Notes: generated from the letters alone by a model not told the origin. A stretch of DNA of 64,000 nt from Thalassospira indica (GCF_003403095.1 NZ_CP031555.1:3474001-3538000), one strand, 5' to 3'; shown: positions 30,613-41,176, counted from the first letter of the stretch. Translations and numbers: made by a program.

Positions 30613-32205
30613 TTAGGCAGACAGATCTTCACCGGCCAGCGCACGGTCGATCAGGGCAACGCTTTCATCAAGGCCGTAAAGGGCGATGAAAGAGCCCATG
30701 CGCGGGCCCTGTTCCTGCCCCAGCAGCACTTCATAAAGTGCCTTGAACCAATCGCGCAGGTTTTCGTAATTGTGGTTTTTGCCCACGGTGAAAACTTCGG
30801 TCTGGATGTCAGACGCGTCGGTGCCCGGTGCAATTTTTGACAAAGCGTCGCGCAGGTCTCTAAGCGCTGCCTGCTCTGCCTCGGTCGGGGCGCGGTATGA
30901 TTTCGTCGGTTTGACGAAGTCGTTGTAATAGTTGATCGCATAACCGACCAGCTTATCAAGATACGGCGAAGTTTCCGGGGTTGCCCCGGTGGCGTAACGC
31001 GAAATGAACTTCCACAACAGGTCGCGATCATCGGTATTGCAGACCGAAACAAGGTTCAGAAGAATGCCGAACGACAACGGAATGTCGCGATCCGGTGCGG
31101 TTCCGGCATGAATGTGCCAGGCCGGGTTCTGCAGGATCTTTTCCGGATCGGTTTCGGTTTTAAGCTTTTCGGCAAAGGTCAGATATTCATCCACGGTTTT
31201 CGGGATGACATCAAAATACAGACGCTTTGCGGTTTTCGGCTTCTGGAACATGAACAGCGACAGGCTGTCTTCCGGTGCATATTTCAGCCAGTCTTCCATC
31301 GAAAGACCATTGCCCTTGGATTTGGAAATCTTCTGGGCGTTCTCATCCAGGAACAGCTCGTAGTTAAAGCCTTCCGGCGGGGTGCCACCAAGCGCCTTGA
31401 CGATCTTGTTGCCAAGCTCGACCGACGGAATAAGGTCTTTACCGGCCATTTCATAATCAACGCCCAGCGCATACCAGCGCATCGCCCAATCGGGCTTCCA
31501 TTGCAGTTTGCAATTGCCGCCGGTGACCAGCGTTTCGACCAGATCGCCGGTTTCCGGATGTTCGTAAACGATGCTGCCGCTCTCAGGCTTAAGCTCGGTG
31601 ACTTTCGCCATCAGCACCTTGTTGGTGCCCGGCTCAACCGGCATGAACGGACTGTAAGTCGCACGGCGTTCTTCACCAAGGGTCGGCAGCATGATTTTCT
31701 GGATCGCGTCATAACGCTCCAGCAAACGCAGCAGTGCTGCGTCAAACATGCCAGAGCGGTAACATTCGGTCGAAGATTTGAATTCATACTCGAACCCGAA
31801 CCCGTCAAGGAATTCACGCAGCTTGGCATTGTTGTGATGGGCAAAGCTTTCATGCGTGCCAAACGGATCGGGAACGCTGGTCAGTGCCTTGCCAAGATGC
31901 TGGGCAACCATATCCTTGTTCGGGATGTTGTCTGGCACCTTGCGAAGCCCATCCATGTCATCTGAAAAGCAGAAAAGTTTGGTCGGGATATCGCACATGG
32001 TTTCAAAGGCGCGACGGACATAGGTCGTACGCGCGACTTCGCCAAAAGTGCCGATATGCGGCAGCCCCGACGGACCATAACCGGTTTCAAAAAGGACATA
32101 CCCCTTTTCAGGCGCCTTCTGTTTATACCGCTTGACCAGCTTGCTGGCTTCCTGAAAGGCCCAGACGTTGCTGTTAAGTGCGGCATCTCGAAGATCGGCT
32201 GTCAT
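30613..32205 (-). CDS. lysK: Class I lysyl-tRNA synthetase
   Basis: About 530 residues from ATG 32205 (AAGG upstream; a longer frame to 32316 lacks family similarity). It is a class I LysRS. The HIGH-type motif is [16 protein letters not shown] (His50-Ile51-Gly52). The KMSKS-type motif is KISKSKGNG (about residue 295). It charges tRNA-Lys. Known: alphaproteobacteria commonly use this archaeal-type class I enzyme instead of class II LysS, so it helps place the organism. Length and domains are complete. Confidence 0.95.
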   Translation of the reverse strand: MTADLRDAALNSNVWAFQEASKLVKRYKQKAPEKGYVLFETGYGPSGLPHIGTFGEVARTTYVRRAFETMCDIPTKLFCFSDDMDGLRKVPDNIPNKDMVAQHLGKALTSVPDPFGTHESFAHHNNAKLREFLDGFGFEYEFKSSTECYRSGMFDAALLRLLERYDAIQKIMLPTLGEERRATYSPFMPVEPGTNKVLMAKVTELKPESGSIVYEHPETGDLVETLVTGGNCKLQWKPDWAMRWYALGVDYEMAGKDLIPSVELGNKIVKALGGTPPEGFNYELFLDENAQKISKSKGNGLSMEDWLKYAPEDSLSLFMFQKPKTAKRLYFDVIPKTVDEYLTFAEKLKTETDPEKILQNPAWHIHAGTAPDRDIPLSFGILLNLVSVCNTDDRDLLWKFISRYATGATPETSPYLDKLVGYAINYYNDFVKPTKSYRAPTEAEQAALRDLRDALSKIAPGTDASDIQTEVFTVGKNHNYENLRDWFKALYEVLLGQEQGPRMGSFIALYGLDESVALIDRALAGEDLSA

Positions 32206-32619
32206 TTTTGAAACCTTGTTTGTCAGTTGGATCGTTGAATTCTCGGGGAATATCCGTATCACGCTGATCGCATGTTTGCGCGAAGCTATACCCCACTTCG
32301 GGCCAAGATCAAGCACCTGTTGCGCATGGCTGCCAAATAATCGCGGAATTCAAGCGCGGGATTTCCCATATGTAGCAACAGGTGGCTGTTTCAGTCGCCC
32401 TCGATATGGCTATCCCTCAATGGCTACCCCTAAGTGTAGTTGAATTTAGCCAATCCCGTGCAGATATCCGAATATGGGGACGCGCGCTTAAACTTTGATC
32501 ATCTTTTATCGCAAATCCAGCTATTTGCGATGCGATATATTATTAGTTGAATTCAATACGATTGATCACTCACAAGCGAAGGCAAACCTGATCGACGAAA
32601 CAGGCACGAAACCCGGAGT
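32206..32619. other. Intergenic region between lysK and the kinase gene
   Basis: No supported gene. It holds a 10-bp inverted repeat with a wide gap (CACCTGTTGC at 32314-32323 and GCAACAGGTG at 32375-32384) and, nearer the kinase gene, the palindrome described separately. The segment 32490-32570 is AT-rich and should contain the kinase promoter. Confidence 0.5.
32508..32531. promoter_or_regulatory. Perfect 9-bp inverted repeat upstream of the kinase/response-regulator pair
   Basis: ATCGCAAAT (32508-32516) and ATTTGCGAT (32523-32531) with a 6-base spacer, followed by the AT-rich GCGATATATTATTA. Looks like an operator at the promoter about 95 bases before the start at 32626. The binding protein is unknown. 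Confidence 0.45.
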
Positions 32620-32625
32620 GTGTTG

Positions 32626-33684
32626 ATGTCGTTTGGAGAAACCGGTGGACATACCACCGAGAACGCCTTTCCGGCGAAAAGCCCGGATCAAAGATTTGAA
32701 CGCGTTGTTGAATACGCGCCAAATGCCATGATCCTCATCAGTGCGGATGGCACGATGGAAATGGTGAACGCCCAGACCGAAATCATTTTCGGCTATGCGC
32801 GCGACGAATTGCTGGGCCAGCCGATTGAAATGCTGGTCCCCGAACGTTTCCGTACCGGACACCCGCGTTTGCGGCGCTCCTATTCGGAGCAGCCCAATCC
32901 CCGCCCGATGGGGGCTGGCCGCGATCTTTATGCCTTGCGCAAGGATGGCAGCGAGTTCCCCGTTGAAATTGGCCTGAACCCGATCTCTGATGGCGAAAAG
33001 CATCAAATTCTTGCGGCCATTTCCGACATTTCCGAACGCAAACATCGCGAAGAACAGATCGCACGATCCCTGCGTGAGAAGGAAACGCTGCTTTCCGAAG
33101 TCCATCACCGGGTGAAAAACAATCTGCAGATCATTCACAGCCTGCTCGATATGCAGACATCCTCGGTCATCGACATACAGGCGCGCGAAGCCCTGATTGA
33201 CAGCTGCAATCGCGTCCGGTCCATGGCGCAAATTCACCAGTCACTGTATCAAAGCGAAGACATCGCCAAGGTTAATTTCGCCGATTTCTGCGAAAGCCTG
33301 ATTTCGTCGCTTCTGGCGACATTCAATGTCGATATCAGTCGGGTACAGGTCAAAAGCGATCTGGCCCATGTCGAGTTGGCCATTGATCAGGCAGTTCCAT
33401 GCGGACTGATTGCCAACGAGCTGATCACCAATGCGCTTAAACACGGCTTCCCCGACCGCGCACAAGGCCAGATCAGGGTATCGACCCAAAAGAATGATGA
33501 GGGTGTCGTGACCCTGCGCGTCTCCGATAACGGATGCGGCATGCCTGATGGCTTTACCCCGGGCAAAAGCGAAGGTCTTGGCTTGCAACTGATTGAATTG
33601 CTGACCGATCAGATTGGTGGAACGCTTGAAGTTGTTACGGCTGGTGAAACAACCTTCATCATCACATTCAGAATAGGAACGTGA
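32626..33684 (+). CDS. PAS-domain HisKA_2 sensor histidine kinase
   Basis: A 352-residue cytoplasmic kinase. A PAS/PAC domain (about 25-145) has RVVEYAPNAMILISADG, NAQTEIIFGYARDELLG and ISDISERK. A HisKA_2 dimerisation segment follows, with phospho-His in LLSEVHHRVKNNLQIIHSLL (about residue 163). The ATPase domain contains PCGLIANELITNALKHGFP and DNGCGMP, then GLGLQLI. HisKA_2 kinases are frequent in alphaproteobacteria, in blue-light or general-stress signalling. The stop overlaps the beginning of the next frame, so kinase and REC-GGDEF-EAL protein form an operon and a likely cognate pair. ATG 32626 has GGAG upstream. Confidence 0.9.
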   Translation: MSFGETGGHTTENAFPAKSPDQRFERVVEYAPNAMILISADGTMEMVNAQTEIIFGYARDELLGQPIEMLVPERFRTGHPRLRRSYSEQPNPRPMGAGRDLYALRKDGSEFPVEIGLNPISDGEKHQILAAISDISERKHREEQIARSLREKETLLSEVHHRVKNNLQIIHSLLDMQTSSVIDIQAREALIDSCNRVRSMAQIHQSLYQSEDIAKVNFADFCESLISSLLATFNVDISRVQVKSDLAHVELAIDQAVPCGLIANELITNALKHGFPDRAQGQIRVSTQKNDEGVVTLRVSDNGCGMPDGFTPGKSEGLGLQLIELLTDQIGGTLEVVTAGETTFIITFRIGT

Positions 33685-33689
33685 TCGGG

Positions 33690-36128
33690 ATGCCCCATTC
33701 GGTCCATATCATGATTGTCGAGGACGAACGTGTTATCGCCCTTCATTTGCGCAAGCAGCTTGAAAAGCTTGGCTATGAACGCACCAGCGCGCATACGCGC
33801 GGCAGCGATGCACTTGCCGCCATCCATGACGATCCGCCTGACATCATCCTGATGGATATTCGTATCGAAGGCGACATTGATGGCATTGAAACAGCGGCCG
33901 GCATTCCCTCCCACCTGATGATCCCGGTCATCTATCTTTCGGCCCACTCCGAAGATGCGACCTTGGCACGCGCAAAGATTACCCGTCCCTACGGCTATCT
34001 GATCAAACCGTTTTCCGACCGCGAATTGCACGCAACGATCCAGATGGCACTAGAACGCCGCGCAGCCGAACTTGCCCTGTCGGAAAGTCAGCACCGGTTG
34101 TCGCTTGCGATGAACGCAGCGCAGATGAGCTGTTGGGAAATTGATGTCCTGACCCGGCAGATGCACTGTACCGGGCTTGGCAATCCCGACCTTGATCAGA
34201 ACGTAGAAACCGTCACTGAAAGCTGGGATGCCTTTCTTGAACGGGTTGCATCAGAAGATCGCGATATGGTGCGCAAGGCATTTGCCTATGCGGTTTCCCA
34301 CGGCGAGTTCTATGACGTTGTTTTCCGAAGCCTGGACAAGGATCAGAACTATCGCTGGCTGCGCGCGCGCGGCAAATCCTTTGGCGATGACCGCAAAGGG
34401 TCACAACGCATCATCGGCATGATGCAGGACGTCACCGATCAACGTCTGACGCAGGACAAGCTCCGCGAAGCCATGACGGTGTTTGAAACCACCCAGGATG
34501 GCATTCTTATTCTTGACCCAGACCTCAATGTTACCAATGCCAACAACGCCTATTACCGGATCACGGGCGAGACCGAGGAAAACACGCTGCAAAAGCCGCC
34601 CTATTTCCTTTCTGCCAATGAACATCCCGCCGAATTCTTTCAGGAATTGTTTTCCGGGCTGGGTGCCCGCCGCCAATGGCATCGCGACCTTGACACCCAC
34701 AACGCCAATCGTGGCCCGATATCGCTGTCCCTACAGAACATTGCCGTCGAAAACGAAGAGCACGAACTGACCCACTATGTGATGATTGTCTCTGACCGGA
34801 CTGCAATCCGGCAGGCCGAACAGGAATTGCATTACCTTGCCCAATATGACGGATTGACCAGCCTGCCCAACCGGCTTCTTGCGACAGACCGCCTGAATCG
34901 CGCGATCGAACGTTGCGAACCCAGCGGCATGATGGTCGCCTGCATGTTTCTTGATATTGATGATTTCAAGACGATCAACGATACACTTGGCCATGCCGCC
35001 GGCGATCAGGTCATTCTGATTGCCGCAACCCGGATCAAGGGTATTACCGAGCGCACTGACACCATATCCCGACTGGGCGGCGACGAATTCCTGATCATTC
35101 GGGAAAACATCCCCAATGAAACCGCGGCAACCAATCTGGCGCAAAAGATCATTCAGGAACTGCAACGCCCGTTTTATATTCGCGGTCATGAAATGAATAT
35201 CGGTGCGAGTGTGGGCATTTCGCTCTATCCGGTGCATGGCCATTCGTCTCACGATCTGATCCGCCTTGCCGATACAGCAATGTATGCCGCCAAGGATCGC
35301 GGGCGCAGGACCTTTGCGCTTTATGAAGCGGAAATGACGGCCAATGCCGCGCATTATATGACCCGCTCACTTGAATTGCGCCGTGGGCTTGAGAACGGGG
35401 AACTGGTTCTGTACTACCAGCCGCAGTTTGATGGCAAAACCGGCGAAATGGCTGGTGTCGAGGCGTTGCTGCGCTGGAATCATCCGACCCACGGGCTTGT
35501 TGGCCCCCATGAAATCATCCCGACGGCCGAGAAAAGCGGCCTCATTCTTGAAATTGGCAGTTGGGTGATTCGCGAAGCCTGCACTCAGGCCCGCCGCTGG
35601 CAAGATCAATATGGCCAGAAACTCCGCATGGCCGTCAATGTATCGGTCCGCCAGATGCAACAGCCCGGTTTTGCTGACAGCATTGCCGATCAACTGGCGA
35701 TTTCCGGCCTCCCGGCCGAGGATCTTGAAATCGAAGTCACCGAAAGCATGATCCAGGACGAAATCAGCATGATCCAGACCCTGCATGATTTGCGCGCTGT
35801 CGGGATTTCGCTGGCGATTGACGATTTTGGCACCGGCTATTCATGCCTGCGATCGATCAAAAGCCTGCCGATCAGCCGCATCAAGATCGACCGTGCTTTC
35901 GTCAACGGACTGCCGGGCAACAGCAATGATGTTGCCCTGATCAATGCCATTCTGGCAATGGCAGAGGCCCTTGGTCTGTCAGTCACGGCAGAAGGCGTTG
36001 AAACCAGGGCGCAGTATGACTTCCTGCGCGACGTACCGGGCATCAAACTTCAGGGCTTCCTGCTTGGCAAACCTGTCCCTGCCGAAGACGTTTTTACGGC
36101 AACCATTGGAAAAACCAAACAAATTTAA
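33690..36128 (+). CDS. Response regulator with PAS, GGDEF and EAL domains
   Basis: About 812 residues. The receiver domain (1-120) has MIVEDE and phospho-acceptor Asp56 (ILMDIRIEG). Two PAS/PAC modules follow (about 130-260 and 265-390). A GGDEF domain (about 395-555) has an intact GGDEF at 463-467 (RLGGDEFLII). An EAL domain (about 565-805) has intact EAL at 591-593 (GVEALLRWNHP), DDFGTGYS and KIDRAFV. Both catalytic motifs are complete, so it may make and break cyclic di-GMP, switched by phosphorylation from the kinase encoded just upstream. Soluble. Confidence 0.93.
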   Translation: MPHSVHIMIVEDERVIALHLRKQLEKLGYERTSAHTRGSDALAAIHDDPPDIILMDIRIEGDIDGIETAAGIPSHLMIPVIYLSAHSEDATLARAKITRPYGYLIKPFSDRELHATIQMALERRAAELALSESQHRLSLAMNAAQMSCWEIDVLTRQMHCTGLGNPDLDQNVETVTESWDAFLERVASEDRDMVRKAFAYAVSHGEFYDVVFRSLDKDQNYRWLRARGKSFGDDRKGSQRIIGMMQDVTDQRLTQDKLREAMTVFETTQDGILILDPDLNVTNANNAYYRITGETEENTLQKPPYFLSANEHPAEFFQELFSGLGARRQWHRDLDTHNANRGPISLSLQNIAVENEEHELTHYVMIVSDRTAIRQAEQELHYLAQYDGLTSLPNRLLATDRLNRAIERCEPSGMMVACMFLDIDDFKTINDTLGHAAGDQVILIAATRIKGITERTDTISRLGGDEFLIIRENIPNETAATNLAQKIIQELQRPFYIRGHEMNIGASVGISLYPVHGHSSHDLIRLADTAMYAAKDRGRRTFALYEAEMTANAAHYMTRSLELRRGLENGELVLYYQPQFDGKTGEMAGVEALLRWNHPTHGLVGPHEIIPTAEKSGLILEIGSWVIREACTQARRWQDQYGQKLRMAVNVSVRQMQQPGFADSIADQLAISGLPAEDLEIEVTESMIQDEISMIQTLHDLRAVGISLAIDDFGTGYSCLRSIKSLPISRIKIDRAFVNGLPGNSNDVALINAILAMAEALGLSVTAEGVETRAQYDFLRDVPGIKLQGFLLGKPVPAEDVFTATIGKTKQI

Positions 36129-36291
36129 TAACAAAAGTTACATACCCAGACATCTTCCCTTTTCGCACATTATACCTTAGAATAAGCGACAGACATTTCG
36201 TGCCTTTATACATGCGCAAGCCATTGACTTGGCTGTCGTATTATTCAATTGCGATCTTTCAAACGAAAGAATAGGTCGGAAGGATGATTGT

Positions 36292-38367
36292 ATGAAGTTT
36301 TCGTCCCTGTCCCTTGGCGCGAAGCTGACCCTTGTCAGTGCAGCAACCATTGCGCTCTGCCTGATTGCAGGCATATCTCTTCAAACCGTTCAAACAAGCC
36401 AAACCACCGAAGAACTGACCGTCGGCGAGGCACGTGGCGTTGCAAACCATCACGCAGAGCAGGCTGGTAGCGTTCTGAATGGCGGGATGCTGGTTGCCAA
36501 AAACCTGGCCGGGGCCTTTCGGGCGATCCGCGAAAAAGGCGGTGTTGATCGCGCGGCATATAACGAAATTCTCAGTCGTACCCTGATCGACAATCCGACA
36601 CTTGCCGGTGCCTGGTCCGGGTTCGAGCCCGATGCCCTTGATGGCAAGGATGCCGATTACGTAAACGAGGGCGAGCCATTCGGCGATGGCAGCGGCAAAT
36701 ACGTCACATATTATTATAATTTTGGCGACGGCATTACGCCCTATCACCTGACCGGCCTCGATAATCCGGAGATCAATGAATATTACACCGCCCCGCGTGA
36801 CACCAACCAACCCTATGTCACGGATGCGATCACCTATGACATTCAGGGCCGTGATGTTGTTCTGACCTCCTTTGTCTATCCGGTGCAGAACCCGAACGGC
36901 GAATTCCTGGGTGTGCTGGGCGTTGATCTTGAACTCAATGCCCTGTCAGAACGCTTTGCCGAACTGACACCGTTTGGGACCGGCACGGTTAATCTCGTCT
37001 CCGCCCAAGGCACCTGGGTTGCCCATGAAGACCCGGACATTCGCGGCACCACACTTGATAACAACAACCCGATCCAGGCAGCCATCCTCGAAACCATGCA
37101 ATCGGGCGAACCGGCGCGGGTTGATGATGACACGACCATGCACATGATTGTCCCGGTCGAGATTGCCGGATACCCCAACAAGTGGGGTGTTGTGGTCAAT
37201 GTGCCGCTGGCAACAGTCTATGCCCCGGCAGACAATCTGCGCAATATCACCCTGATTGGGGGCGTCATCCTGCTTTTGGTCGTCATTGCCGTGGTTCTTT
37301 TGTCGACCAGAACCCTGGTCGCGCGACCGATGACGCGGGTGACCAGTGTGATTGATCACCTTCAGAAGGGTGAGTTTGACATTACGGTGCCCTATCTCAA
37401 ACGTGATGACGAAATCGGCGCAATCGCCAAGGCCCTCGAAGCCTTCAAGGAGGCCTCCGCACGCATGCAGATGGCCGAACGTGAAAAGCTTCAAGCCGAA
37501 CAGCGTGCCAGCGATGAACGCAATCGCACGCGCTTGCAGATGGCAGACGAATTCGAAAAATCGGTCGGCTCGATCGTTGTCAATGTGTCTGACAAGGCCG
37601 GAAACATGGAACAAGTGTCCCGGCAAATGCGGCGTGCTGCTGATGAAAGTTCCGAACAGGCCGTTGTTGTTGCCGCCGCCGCGGACGAGGCAAGTGCCAA
37701 CGTCCAGACTGTGGCGTCTGCGACCGAGGAACTGTCTGCCTCCATTCAGGAAATCAGCTCCCAGGTGGCGAAGTCATCTGACATCTCCAACACCGCTGTC
37801 GAAGAAGCTTCACGTGCCAACGCCATGGTCACCGGCCTGGCCGAAGCGGCCGATCGCATCGGCGAAGTGGTTAACCTGATCAATGACATTGCCGCCCAGA
37901 CCAACCTTCTGGCCCTCAATGCCACCATCGAGGCGGCCCGTGCGGGAGAGGCAGGCAAAGGCTTTGCCGTTGTGGCACAGGAAGTCAAAAACCTGGCCAA
38001 CCAGACCGCCAAGGCGACCGAAGACATTGCCCAACAGATTGGCTCCATCCAGTCCGAGACGCAAAATACGGTCGGGGCGATTGGACGAGTGACCGAAACC
38101 ATTGCCAACATCAATGAAATCGCCACCGCCATCGCATCTGCGGTCGAGGAACAAGGGGCTGCCACCGCCGAAATTTCAAGTAACGTTCAACAGGCGGCGG
38201 CCGGCACCAACGAGGTGTCATCTTCTATCGGGATTGTGCGCAACACATCCCGGGAAACCGGCGAAGCGGCCTCGAACGTGCAAGCCGGGGCGACCCAACT
38301 GGCCGAAGAAGCCCGCAATCTTGACGCACAGGTCAAAAACTTCCTTGATCGACTGCGTAATATCTAG
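36292..38367 (+). CDS. Methyl-accepting chemotaxis protein with dCache-like sensor
   Basis: About 691 residues from ATG 36292 (AAGGATG upstream). The first membrane helix is at about 10-30. A long periplasmic sensor follows (about 35-320) with dCache features ([53 protein letters not shown]). The second helix is near 325-348. HAMP follows, then a signalling hairpin with tip [22 protein letters not shown]. It should sense small ligands in the periplasm and drive CheA. No chemotaxis operon is nearby; orphan receptor genes are common in motile marine alphaproteobacteria. Confidence 0.93.
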   Translation: MKFSSLSLGAKLTLVSAATIALCLIAGISLQTVQTSQTTEELTVGEARGVANHHAEQAGSVLNGGMLVAKNLAGAFRAIREKGGVDRAAYNEILSRTLIDNPTLAGAWSGFEPDALDGKDADYVNEGEPFGDGSGKYVTYYYNFGDGITPYHLTGLDNPEINEYYTAPRDTNQPYVTDAITYDIQGRDVVLTSFVYPVQNPNGEFLGVLGVDLELNALSERFAELTPFGTGTVNLVSAQGTWVAHEDPDIRGTTLDNNNPIQAAILETMQSGEPARVDDDTTMHMIVPVEIAGYPNKWGVVVNVPLATVYAPADNLRNITLIGGVILLLVVIAVVLLSTRTLVARPMTRVTSVIDHLQKGEFDITVPYLKRDDEIGAIAKALEAFKEASARMQMAEREKLQAEQRASDERNRTRLQMADEFEKSVGSIVVNVSDKAGNMEQVSRQMRRAADESSEQAVVVAAAADEASANVQTVASATEELSASIQEISSQVAKSSDISNTAVEEASRANAMVTGLAEAADRIGEVVNLINDIAAQTNLLALNATIEAARAGEAGKGFAVVAQEVKNLANQTAKATEDIAQQIGSIQSETQNTVGAIGRVTETIANINEIATAIASAVEEQGAATAEISSNVQQAAAGTNEVSSSIGIVRNTSRETGEAASNVQAGATQLAEEARNLDAQVKNFLDRLRNI

Positions 38368-38400
38368 GGCGTAATCTTACCTTTCGGCACATGACAAATC

Positions 38401-38433
38401 GGACGGCACCATGATTGGTGTCGTCCTTTTGTT
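38401..38433 (+). terminator. Terminator after the chemoreceptor gene
   Basis: GGACGGCACCA (38401-38411) pairs with TGGTGTCGTCC (38416-38426), one mismatch, then TTTTGTTT. Confidence 0.85.
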
Positions 38434-38506
38434 TGATCCAAACTGCGTTCAGTGATTGAATTCGAAAACACTTTCACTATCCCCTTCACAAGCCGGGAAT
38501 ATTGCG

Positions 38507-38914
38507 ATGTTGCCCTTGCCTGTAACCATCTTCATGACTGCTATATTCGTCCTCATGCTGACTGTGCTGAGCTTGAATGTCTCTCTGAGGCGCGCAAAAC
38601 TCAAAGTACTGATCGGCGATGGCGATGACACCACCTTGCGCCGGCGCATTCGCGCACATGGCAATTTTGTTGAAAATGCCCCGCTGTGCATTCTGCTGGT
38701 TCTTGCCATCGAGGCGATCCTTGCAACGTCCGGTATTATCTGGATTGTGGCCGCCATTTTGATCGCAAGCCGTCTTTTGCATGCGATTGGCACCCTTGGC
38801 CAGTCCACACGGTTCATCGTACCGGCTATGGTGATGCAGCATGCAACACTTGTTATTTGTGGTTTATGGTTGCTGATCCAATCCCTTGGCAATCTAAGCG
38901 CTGCGGGCATGTGA
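38507..38914 (+). CDS. MAPEG-family membrane protein
   Basis: About 135 residues with four membrane helices. The MAPEG signature is RRRIRAHGNFVENAPLCILLV (RxxxNxxE..P), around residues 55-75, and the end helices match. Bacterial members resemble microsomal glutathione S-transferase/FLAP proteins; substrates are unknown. ATG 38507 is preferred over a TTG at 38456. The stop overlaps the ATG of the next gene by one base, so the two genes are coupled. Confidence 0.85.
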   Translation: MLPLPVTIFMTAIFVLMLTVLSLNVSLRRAKLKVLIGDGDDTTLRRRIRAHGNFVENAPLCILLVLAIEAILATSGIIWIVAAILIASRLLHAIGTLGQSTRFIVPAMVMQHATLVICGLWLLIQSLGNLSAAGM

Positions 38915-39339
38915 TGGGGTCTGGCGATTTCGCAAGCCCGGATGTTGCGGCAAAATTCAATGCCTGCCCGGCAGCAGCCCGGCGGGCATTGATGTCGATC
39001 CGGGGCTGGGTCTTTGAACTTGCGGGCGAAATTGACGGCGTTGGCCCGATCACCGAAAGCCTGAAGTGGGGCGAACCGGCATGGCGGCCCAAATCCGGAT
39101 CGGGCATCACCATTCGTGCCGACTGGAAAGCCAAAACACCTGATCAGGTCATGATCTATTTTGATTGCAAGACCGACCTGATTGATCGGACGCGCAGCCT
39201 GCTTTCGGCTGATCTGACGACCGAGGGCAGTCGCGCGATTATCCTGCCGCTGGATCGCCCCCTGCCTGAACCGGCGATCAAGACCGCCCTTGGCTGGGCC
39301 CTGACCTATCACCGGGATCGGAAACAGCAGGCGAACTAA
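38914..39339 (+). CDS. DUF1801 domain protein
   Basis: About 141 residues from ATG 38914. DUF1801 pattern: CPAAARRALMSIRGWVFELA, VGPITESLKWGEPAWRPKSGSGITIR, VMIYFDCKTDLIDRTR, and a C-terminal helix PEPAIKTALGWALTYHRDRK. The family has a YdhG/IscX-like alpha-beta fold and no known reaction. It is translated together with the MAPEG gene. It faces ohrR tail to tail. Confidence 0.85.
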   Translation: MGSGDFASPDVAAKFNACPAAARRALMSIRGWVFELAGEIDGVGPITESLKWGEPAWRPKSGSGITIRADWKAKTPDQVMIYFDCKTDLIDRTRSLLSADLTTEGSRAIILPLDRPLPEPAIKTALGWALTYHRDRKQQAN

Positions 39340-39345
39340 CCGCGA

Positions 39346-39804
39346 TCAAACCTTCTGACCGCCAGCCTCCATCTGATCGCGCATGGTCCGCAAATCGCGA
39401 TTCAGGCGTTTGGCGGTCTCGATATCAAGTCCTGTGGCCTCAAGAATGCAGGGCGGAACTTCTTCTGCCTTGTTCCGCAGGTCCTTACCGGCGTCCGTCA
39501 GGCTGACGCGCACGGATCGCTCGTCCTCCGGATCGCGCTTGCGGCTAACCAGTCCGTTGGCTTCAAGGCGTTTGAGCAACGGTGTTAGCGTACTTGATTC
39601 CAGATAGAGCTTTGAGCCAATGCTCCGCACGGACTGGTTATCTTCCTGCCACAGGGTCACCATCACCAGATATTGCGGATAGGTCAGCCCCAGATTATCC
39701 AGCAGCGGCTTATAGACCCGGTTAAAGGCATGACCGGCTGAATAGATCGAAAAGCACAGAAACTTCTCGAGCTGAAGCAAATCATCTTTGGATGAGTTGT
39801 CCAT
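39346..39804 (-). CDS. ohrR: OhrR, organic-peroxide-sensing MarR-family repressor
   Basis: A 152-residue MarR-family protein. The peroxide-sensing Cys17 lies in LEKFLCFSIYSAGHAFNRVYKPLL, the OhrR signature. A second Cys119 (EEVPPCILEATG) makes it a 2-Cys sensor like that of Xanthomonas. The winged helix is around 45-100 (SIGSKLYLESSTLTPLLKRLEANGLVSRKRDPEDERS). Oxidation by organic hydroperoxides should release DNA and derepress the ohr locus. Palindromic sites between this gene and the divergent esterase gene (39933-40020) are the likely operators. Confidence 0.92.
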   Translation of the reverse strand: MDNSSKDDLLQLEKFLCFSIYSAGHAFNRVYKPLLDNLGLTYPQYLVMVTLWQEDNQSVRSIGSKLYLESSTLTPLLKRLEANGLVSRKRDPEDERSVRVSLTDAGKDLRNKAEEVPPCILEATGLDIETAKRLNRDLRTMRDQMEAGGQKV

Positions 39805-39932
39805 TGGTCTGGTCCTTTATTGTGGGGCACCAAGGCATCGTATTGCGCAGAATTCTGCGATTTGCATACCCACCGGCGACGTCCGTCTTCTCAAAAAATC
39901 CTGGGCCTGAAATTTTCAAAGCCAAGTAAATT

Positions 39933-40020
39933 AAATCGCACACGATTAAATAACAAGCGATTTTATTGCATGGCTGGGTTTCTTATTTTTATATCGCACG
40001 CGATTTAATTGTGTGCGATA
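39933..40020. promoter_or_regulatory. Putative OhrR operators between ohrR and the esterase gene
   Basis: Three related sites in an AT-rich gap: AAATCGCACACGATTAAA (39933-39950), ATATCGCACGCGATTTAAT (39991-40009) and its inverted half AATTGTGTGCGATA (40007-40020). The repeated ATCGCAC-CGATT core and the inverted pair fit a MarR dimer controlling both directions. The assignment to OhrR rests on position. Confidence 0.7.
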
Positions 40021-40087
40021 CATAATTCATCGAAACACACCGCCGCCCATCAAAAATCTCGGACGGCCCAGTTAAAGGATCAGACCC

Positions 40088-41131
40088 ATGAGCCCATTCA
40101 ATTCAAAAGTTGTTGCTGCTGTCTTCTCTGGCGCACTGGCACTGTCGACCTCTCTGACCAGCACCGCGTCCTTCGCAGAGCCGGTTCTTGAAAACACTAC
40201 CCAGGAATTCATTGATGTCCTTTCTGCGTCCGGCGGCCCGGCGATCTACACCCTGACCCCGGCTGAGGCCCGTAACGTTCTGGCGGGTGCGCAGTCCGGT
40301 GATGTTGCCAAACCGGCCGTTGATATCACCGACACGGTGTTTGGTGTTGGCCCGACGGGTGCCACCAAGGTCCGCATCATCCGCCCGGCGGGCAATACTG
40401 ATCGCCTTCCTGTGATCGTTTATTTCCATGGCGCAGGCTGGGTGATGGGCGATACCGGCACCCATGATCGCCTGGTCCGTGAACTCGCCGCTCGTGCCAA
40501 TGCCGCCCTGGTGTTTGTGGATTACGAACGCTCCCCCGAGGCGCGCTATCCGATCGCGATTGAGCAGGATTACGCTGTTACCAAATATGTTGCTGAACAT
40601 GGTGAACAGCTCAATATCGATCCGACCCGTCTGGCGATTGCCGGCGACAGTGTCGGAGGCAACATGACCGCTGTGGTTTCGCTTCTGGCGCAGGAACGCG
40701 GTGGCCCGGAAATCACCGCACAGGTTCTGTTCTATCCGGTGACGGATGCTGATTTTGACAACGGATCCTATACCGAATTTGCGAATGGTCCGTGGTTGAC
40801 CGAGCCTGCGATGGAATGGTTCTGGAACCAGTACCTGCCCGAAGGCGTTGATCGTACTGACCCGAAAATCACACCTATCCATGCAAGTGCCGATCAGCTT
40901 GCCGGTCAGGCCCCGGCACTTGTGATTACTGCGGAAAACGACGTGCTGCGGGATGAAGGCGAAGCATATGCCCGCAAACTGAGCCAGGCTGGCGTTGATG
41001 TCACCGTCACGCGTTACAACGGCACGATCCATGACTTTGTCATGCTCAATGCCCTTGCCGATACCCCGGCTGCCAAAGGCGCAATTGCCCAGGCCGGTCA
41101 GTATCTCCGCACCGCCCTGCACGGCGAATAA
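40088..41131 (+). CDS. Secreted alpha/beta hydrolase (HSL-type esterase)
   Basis: A 347-residue esterase with a signal peptide (VVAAVFSGALALSTSLTSTA, cleavage after ASFA at residue 30). The oxyanion motif is YFHGAGW (114-117 HGAG). The nucleophile Ser188 is in IAGDSVGGN. Asp285 (TAENDVLRDE) and His315 (GTIHDF) complete the triad. It is a hormone-sensitive-lipase family member that should hydrolyse short-chain esters in the periplasm. It shares the intergenic operators with ohrR and is followed by ohr, so it is probably induced by organic peroxides. Confidence 0.9.
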   Translation: MSPFNSKVVAAVFSGALALSTSLTSTASFAEPVLENTTQEFIDVLSASGGPAIYTLTPAEARNVLAGAQSGDVAKPAVDITDTVFGVGPTGATKVRIIRPAGNTDRLPVIVYFHGAGWVMGDTGTHDRLVRELAARANAALVFVDYERSPEARYPIAIEQDYAVTKYVAEHGEQLNIDPTRLAIAGDSVGGNMTAVVSLLAQERGGPEITAQVLFYPVTDADFDNGSYTEFANGPWLTEPAMEWFWNQYLPEGVDRTDPKITPIHASADQLAGQAPALVITAENDVLRDEGEAYARKLSQAGVDVTVTRYNGTIHDFVMLNALADTPAAKGAIAQAGQYLRTALHGE

Positions 41132-41176
41132 CACGACGAATACAAGGGAATTGTCCCCAAACTTTAACACTCTTTC

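Noticed and set aside
36121..36291. Possible small gene or regulatory RNA before the chemoreceptor
   Set aside because: AT-rich gap with no stable hairpin and T tract or supported frame; probably only the promoter region.
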